Assembly (NCBI GenBank): GCA_051252075.1
Contig: JBPOFU010000001.1
Span: 283,126-347,125 of the forward strand
Source: Oceanococcus sp051252075
Lineage (GTDB): Bacteria; Pseudomonadota; Gammaproteobacteria; Nevskiales; Oceanococcaceae
Length of the DNA stretch: 64,000 nucleotides
Direction: 5' to 3'
How positions within the stretch are numbered: position 1 is the stretch's first letter; every line of letters begins with the position of its first letter. Below are positions 60,453-64,000 of the stretch, piece by piece. The notes under the pieces are model-generated. The model did not search any database and was not told the origin of the DNA. It was given only the letters and a program-made list of their open reading frames with translations. The position numbers were made by a program, and so were the translations under genes.

Positions 60453-60726
60453 CTCGATCCCCCGGCTGTCTAGCATCGTAATCCATGCTGAGATTGCCAT
60501 AATCGCCACGGTTGAGGTCTAGCGCGCCTGCAGAGTCGTTGGGTGCCGCGGTAGGGATGGAGCGCATTTCTAACCAGCTGTCGAAATCGACTTCTTCCAC
60601 TGCGCCGTCGTAGTACTGGATTTCTATGGCTTCGGTATCCATATCCAAGGCCACGACTTCAAATGATGCACCGCCGGGTATGCGGTACCAGCTGCCGATT
60701 TCAATTCCCTCGAAAACACCGATCAT
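60421..60726 (-). CDS. Small conserved protein, DUF6763-like
   Basis: A 101-residue acidic protein. The pattern GSWYRIPGGASFEVVALDMD and IEIQYYDGAVEEVDFDSW is that of the DUF6763 family as I recall it, with a tail rich in D, N and P. Function is unknown. A strong AAGGAG ribosome-binding site lies upstream, preceded by a short inverted repeat (TCCGC and GCGGA). It converges on ampG with a 32-base overlap. Confidence 0.7.
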   Translation of the reverse strand: MIGVFEGIEIGSWYRIPGGASFEVVALDMDTEAIEIQYYDGAVEEVDFDSWLEMRSIPTAAPNDSAGALDLNRGDYGNLSMDYDARQPGDRVNPLDQLDWH

Positions 60727-61074
60727 GTCATCTCCTTCCGCTAGGCGGATTGCGAGATCGACCCTGCTGCTGTTCGATTTTGCGACAGTGAAGTTGGGTC
60801 GAGTCGTGTCTGTTTATAGGCGTGTAAATTTTCTGATTCAAGCGAGTGCTACAAGTGGCTGAAATCGTGTGAAAATTTTGTGATGCTTCTGGTTTTGTCG
60901 AAGAAATAAGCGATAAGCAACTGATAAGTAAAGATTTTGTTTAGGCGTTGATTGGCGGGTTGGTTCGCCAAACGCGCGCTGTATGAGCGGCTAAATGCTT
61001 GGATAGAGACAGGTTTGCCCGTTCGTCGGGTGCCATGTCGAGCAACTGCATTGTGCGCAAATGATGGTTTGCAC
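60727..61074. other. Gene-free region between DUF6763 gene and prkB
   Basis: No coding sequence that I can support is present in these 348 bases. It should hold the DUF6763 promoter. A weak hairpin (60953-60958 with 60967-60972, 8-base loop) could lie at the 3' end of the prkB transcript, but it lacks a T-tract. A-rich and T-rich stretches near 60870-60950 are the only other feature noted. Confidence 0.5.
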
Positions 61075-61965
61075 TTATTCTGCGTTTTGCAGCAGCTTTT
61101 GCCGTTTGCGCGCCATCTGTTCAATGATGGGGCGCAGGATGATTTCCATGGCCAATGCGGCTTTTCCACCTGGCACAACCAAGGTATTGGGCCGTGACAT
61201 GTGCGCGCCGTGGATCATGGACAGGGCGTAAGGAAAATCGACTTGGAGGTGTGCTGGCCTCGCGACTCTGACCACCAGTAAGCTTTCGTTAGCAGAGGGG
61301 ATTTCGGTGGCAGCAAACGGGTTTGAGGTATCGACCAGAGGTACCCGTTGAAAGTTGATATGGGTGCGGGAAAACTGCGGCGTGATGTAGTTCACGTAGT
61401 CCGGCATGCGCCGCAAAATGGTTTTGCCTATGTCCTCTGGAGTGTGGCCGCGTTCTTCGATGTCACGGCAGATCTTTTGCGTCCATTCCAGGTTAATCGT
61501 CGGTGTCATGCCAATCAGCAAATCAACGTGCTGGGCAACGTCACTTTCTTCCGTCACCGCACCGCCGTGTAGGCCTTCATAGAACAGAAAATCGGTGTCT
61601 GTGGGCAAGTCTTCCCAAGGCGTGAACGTGCCAACAGGTTGCTGATGAATCTGAGCTTCTTCGTCGGTGTGCAGATAGTGGCGGTAAAAGCCTTTGCCAT
61701 CAGTTGAGTATTGCGCGAACAACTCTTCCAATTTGTCTAAGTGATTGGCCCCAGGACCAAAATGGCTGAAGTTTTCACCGCGAATTTTGGCGCGTTGTAT
61801 GCCCGCCAGCATTTGCTCCCGATCATAGGAATGGAAGCTGTCACCTTCAATAAACGCGGCTTTTTGCTTGAGCACGCGAAAAATCTGCTCGAAGGCCCGC
61901 CGCGCAGTGCTCGTGCCTGCGCCGGATGAACCTGTTACCGCAATGATGGGATGAAGTTGTGACAT
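61075..61965 (-). CDS. prkB: PrkB-type phosphoribulokinase-family kinase
   Basis: A 296-residue P-loop kinase. Walker A is TGSSGAGTST near the N-terminus; the DSFHSYDRE and GENFSHFGPGANHLDKLEEL segments are typical of the PrkB/class I phosphoribulokinase group, as is FYEGLHGG. E. coli PrkB is a homologue of unknown in vivo function; there is no RuBisCO in the window and the genes present do not suggest a Calvin cycle. It follows trmB by six bases at the end of a thiS-thiG-trmB-prkB cluster. Confidence 0.9.
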   Translation of the reverse strand: MSQLHPIIAVTGSSGAGTSTARRAFEQIFRVLKQKAAFIEGDSFHSYDREQMLAGIQRAKIRGENFSHFGPGANHLDKLEELFAQYSTDGKGFYRHYLHTDEEAQIHQQPVGTFTPWEDLPTDTDFLFYEGLHGGAVTEESDVAQHVDLLIGMTPTINLEWTQKICRDIEERGHTPEDIGKTILRRMPDYVNYITPQFSRTHINFQRVPLVDTSNPFAATEIPSANESLLVVRVARPAHLQVDFPYALSMIHGAHMSRPNTLVVPGGKAALAMEIILRPIIEQMARKRQKLLQNAE

Positions 61966-61971
61966 TCGTGC

Positions 61972-62655
61972 CTATTTTCGAATAAACGCTAGATCATGAA
62001 TCTGGTGCCCAAGCCCATGCGCTCGCTTTTCAAAGCGAGTCAGTACGCGCTGCGAGCGCGGCGCAAATTGACCAGCTCCGTGCGCGTTTTCAAACTCGGC
62101 CTGCTCGCTCATGACCTCCATCATCTGTTCTGCGTAATTGTCCCAATCCGTAGCCAGCAATAAGATGCCGCCGGGTTTCATAATGCGCGCGACTTTACTC
62201 ATCGCTTGCGCTCTCACCATGCGCCGCTTGTGGTGCCTCTTCTTTGGCCAGGGGTCGGGGAAATAGATTTGTACTTGATCAATGCAGGCCTCAGGTAGCA
62301 ACGAGTCCATGAAGATCAAAGCATCTTCGCTGCTGACGCGTAGATTGTTGAGTTTGTCATCTTCGGCCGCTTGCAGCAGGTAGCCAACGCCCGGGCGGTG
62401 GACTTCCAAGCCTATGAAATCTTGATCAGGGTTGTCGCGTGCTTGAACGGCGAGGTTTTCACCGTTGCCAAAGCCGATTTCCAGTATGCATCGCGCTTGG
62501 CGTGCGAAGGCGTCGCTAGGTGAGGTAGGGGTGTCTGGGTAAGCGTAGCGTGGAAGAAACTCATCCATGGCGCGCTTTTGCCCGTCGGTCATACGCCCTT
62601 CACGACGTACATAAGTGCGGGGTGGGCCGGGTTCGTGTTGTATACGTGTGTCCAT
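61972..62655 (-). CDS. trmB: tRNA (guanine46-N7)-methyltransferase
   Basis: A 227-residue class I methyltransferase. The EIGFGNGENLAVQA SAM motif, the FPDPWPKKRHHKRRMV signature and the C-terminal TRFEKRAHGLGHQIHDL segment identify TrmB. It makes m7G at position 46 of tRNA variable loops. It follows thiG by two bases; the thiS-thiG-trmB order is conserved in gammaproteobacteria. Confidence 0.96.
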   Translation of the reverse strand: MDTRIQHEPGPPRTYVRREGRMTDGQKRAMDEFLPRYAYPDTPTSPSDAFARQARCILEIGFGNGENLAVQARDNPDQDFIGLEVHRPGVGYLLQAAEDDKLNNLRVSSEDALIFMDSLLPEACIDQVQIYFPDPWPKKRHHKRRMVRAQAMSKVARIMKPGGILLLATDWDNYAEQMMEVMSEQAEFENAHGAGQFAPRSQRVLTRFEKRAHGLGHQIHDLAFIRK

Positions 62656-62657
62656 GA

Positions 62658-63440
62658 TCAGTCGATTAAGCCTGACAATGGGGACGACGCGGAGGCATAG
62701 CGCCGACGTGGCATGCGCCCAGCGAGAAAGGCTTGGCGCCCGGCGACAATGCCGTTTTTCATCGCTTGTGCCATCAATACGGGGTCTTTCGCTTCAGCAA
62801 TGGCAGTGTTCATGAGCACGCCATCGCAGCCCAATTCCATTGCTATGGCTGCATCGGAGGCGGTGCCCACACCAGCATCGACCAGTATCGGCACGTCGGC
62901 ATTTTCGATAATGCTGAGAATGTTGTATTTGTTCTGTATGCCTAAGCCAGAACCTATAGGCGCGGCCAAGGGCATCACGGCAACGCAGCCCATTTGTTCT
63001 AGGCGCTTGGCGACTATGGGGTCATCGTTGGTGTAGACCATGACCTCAAAGCCTTCTTTCACCAAGATTTCAGCCGCTTCTAGCGTGGCTGGGATATCCG
63101 GATACAAGGTTTTTTGATCGCCCAGTACTTCGAGTTTCACCAAACGATGGTCGTCCAATAGCTCTCGTGCCAAGCGGCAGGTGCGTACGGCATCATCGGT
63201 GGTATAGCAACCGGCTGTGTTAGGCAAGATGGTGTACCGATCTGGCGGAATGACATCCAGCAGATTGGGTTCATCAGGATTTTGCCCTAGATTCATGCGG
63301 CGTAAGGCGACCGTGACAATTTCTGCTCCGCTCGCTTCGATGGCAGACTTTGTCTCTGCGAAATCTTTGTACTTCCCTGTCCCAACTAACAGACGAGATT
63401 GGTATTCGCGCCCTGCGATCGTAAGTGTATCCTGGCTCAT
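62658..63440 (-). CDS. thiG: Thiazole synthase
   Basis: A 260-residue TIM-barrel enzyme that forms the thiazole phosphate of thiamine using ThiS thiocarboxylate. The start LTIAGREYQSRLLVGTGKY, the NTAGCYTTDDAVRTC segment, the VLGDQKTLYPD stretch and the C-terminal LVDAGVGTASDAAIAMELGCDGVLMNTAIA region (landmarks, shown in part) are typical. It is encoded 20 bp downstream of thiS and two bases before trmB. Confidence 0.96.
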   Translation of the reverse strand: MSQDTLTIAGREYQSRLLVGTGKYKDFAETKSAIEASGAEIVTVALRRMNLGQNPDEPNLLDVIPPDRYTILPNTAGCYTTDDAVRTCRLARELLDDHRLVKLEVLGDQKTLYPDIPATLEAAEILVKEGFEVMVYTNDDPIVAKRLEQMGCVAVMPLAAPIGSGLGIQNKYNILSIIENADVPILVDAGVGTASDAAIAMELGCDGVLMNTAIAEAKDPVLMAQAMKNGIVAGRQAFLAGRMPRRRYASASSPLSGLID

Positions 63441-63460
63441 GTTCTACCTATGTGTGCGAA

Positions 63461-63661
63461 TTATCCGCCGCCTATGGCTTGGACAATTTCTAGCTGATCA
63501 CCATCTTGCAGGGTTTGCACGAGGTGACGACTTCGCGGAATAATCTCACCGTTAATCTCAACGGCAATGCGTTTGCCTAGTAGGTCAAGGCGGATCAATA
63601 GATCCTCCAATGTCGAATCTGGGCAATTGGATTCGAGCTCGCCATTAATGGTGATATTCAT
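63461..63661 (-). CDS. thiS: Sulfur carrier protein ThiS
   Basis: A 66-residue ubiquitin-fold protein. The C-terminal Gly-Gly (QAIGGG) is adenylated and thiocarboxylated to deliver sulfur to ThiG. MNITINGELE at the start (ATG at 63661) and AVEINGEIIPRS are typical. An upstream in-frame Met at 63676 is less likely. It heads the reverse-strand thi cluster and is divergent from the gene beginning near 63698. Confidence 0.94.
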   Translation of the reverse strand: MNITINGELESNCPDSTLEDLLIRLDLLGKRIAVEINGEIIPRSRHLVQTLQDGDQLEIVQAIGGG

Positions 63662-63697
63662 GCCTAATAAGCACATAAAACGATAAGGGTACCGGTT

Positions 63698-64000
63698 CTG
63701 CTCACTCGATACGATCTCTATTATAACTTCACTCGCCTATTGGTATTGCTTACAGCTGGTGGCGTGGTTGTTGGTCTGTTGCATCCTTGGTACTGGTTGG
63801 TGGCCAGCATACTCTTGGTCGTTTTTGTTCTTTTTATCTGGCAAAACTATAAGAACTACCACCCTTTTGCACCCCGCGGTGTGATTATGATTTGTGGTGG
63901 TGTAGTAACGGGGCTGCTTGGCGTTATGGCCGAATATTGGGGAATTCAAGGAGGGCATTGGGAATACCATGACTTGCCTCCAGGGCGAACTTTCCCGATG
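63698..64000 (+). CDS. Unknown membrane protein, 5' part (cut by window end)
   Basis: An open frame runs from 63671 to the end of the window, and the part after about 63698 looks coding. It contains three hydrophobic segments (around LLVLLTAGGVVVGLL, WLVASILLVVFVLFIW and VIMICGGVVTGLLGVMA), then a soluble stretch with the pattern WGIQGGHWEYHD. There is no ATG near the start: a CTG at 63698, eight bases after AAGGG, or a later TTG are the candidates, so the start is uncertain. I do not recognise the family. It is divergent from thiS. Confidence 0.5.
   Translation, partial: MLTRYDLYYNFTRLLVLLTAGGVVVGLLHPWYWLVASILLVVFVLFIWQNYKNYHPFAPRGVIMICGGVVTGLLGVMAEYWGIQGGHWEYHDLPPGRTFPM

Noticed and set aside
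60849..61178. 109-codon reverse frame in the gap after prkB
   Set aside because: Overlaps the 3' end of prkB, and its composition and lack of a ribosome-binding site give no support.
61075..61965. Calvin-cycle phosphoribulokinase
   Set aside because: No RuBisCO or other Calvin-specific genes in the window; the protein fits the PrkB group common in heterotrophs.

Overview
The window is a 64 kb piece of gammaproteobacterial chromosome, densely packed with mostly housekeeping genes. No plasmid, phage, insertion sequence, CRISPR array, rRNA or tRNA was recognised. Several gene orders are characteristic: rpe-trpE-trpG-trpD-trpC next to a Crp/Vfr/Clp-type regulator, osmC, speD and coq7; holA-proA-rsfS-rlmH-maf-rng-yhdP-nitrilase-tldD; rpmG-rpmB-radC-coaBC-dut-argB with pyrE and an exonuclease III; minCDE. 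Together they point to the Pseudomonadales / Xanthomonadales / Nevskiales part of the class. I cannot name a genus. Base composition and codon use look even throughout, apart from the very strongly biased phasin gene.

Layout. 1-3.4 kb: end of transketolase, GAPDH, a four-helix-bundle protein and phosphoglycerate kinase. 3.5-7.3 kb: HNH protein, DUF808 membrane protein, and the glutathione-dependent formaldehyde pair frmA-fghA. 7.3-16.9 kb: recQ, an RND-superfamily protein, a MoxR ATPase/VWA pair, a hypoxanthine-DNA glycosylase, two alpha/beta hydrolases and a SanA-like protein. 17.1-20.2 kb: minCDE and a YihY membrane protein. 20.3-21.4 kb: a phasin-like gene with a near-consensus promoter and an unusual array of hairpins before its terminator, then a small DUF6489-type gene. 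21.5-31 kb: purC, rpe-trpEGDC, the Crp-like regulator, osmC, speD, lrgAB and coq7. 30.8-44.8 kb: a long forward run from holA to ggt with many 1-20 nt overlaps. 44.8-52.6 kb: yjdM-rimO, an EamA transporter, a five-gene reverse cluster of ABC transporter parts, GldG-like protein, DUF4340 protein and mutM, then rpmG-rpmB. 52.7-64 kb: radC, coaBC-dut-argB, cysH, pyrE, exonuclease III-ampG, prkB-trmB-thiG-thiS, and the start of an unknown membrane protein cut by the window end.

Functionally the window covers central carbon metabolism (tkt, gap, pgk, rpe), tryptophan, proline, arginine, purine, pyrimidine, thiamine, CoA, cysteine, ubiquinone and spermidine synthesis, formaldehyde detoxification, DNA repair (recQ, mutM, exonuclease III, hypoxanthine glycosylase, radC, dut, maf), ribosome and tRNA modification (rlmH, rsmD, rimO, trmB, rsfS, rng), division-site selection and envelope functions.

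The most unusual signal is non-coding. Between the phasin stop codon (20931) and its terminator (21019-21054) lie three 20-nt hairpins at an exact 21-nt period. Each has an 8-bp stem and a 4-nt loop. The first two carry GCAA (GNRA) loops and differ by two compensatory base-pair changes, which suggests the RNA structure itself is maintained. Other points worth checking are a palindrome over the -35 box of the rpmB-rpmG promoter, an rpmG terminator lying immediately before the ABC ATPase start codon, a perfect 13-bp hairpin in the last codons of yihY, repeats upstream of cysH, and a four-helix-bundle gene coupled to pgk.
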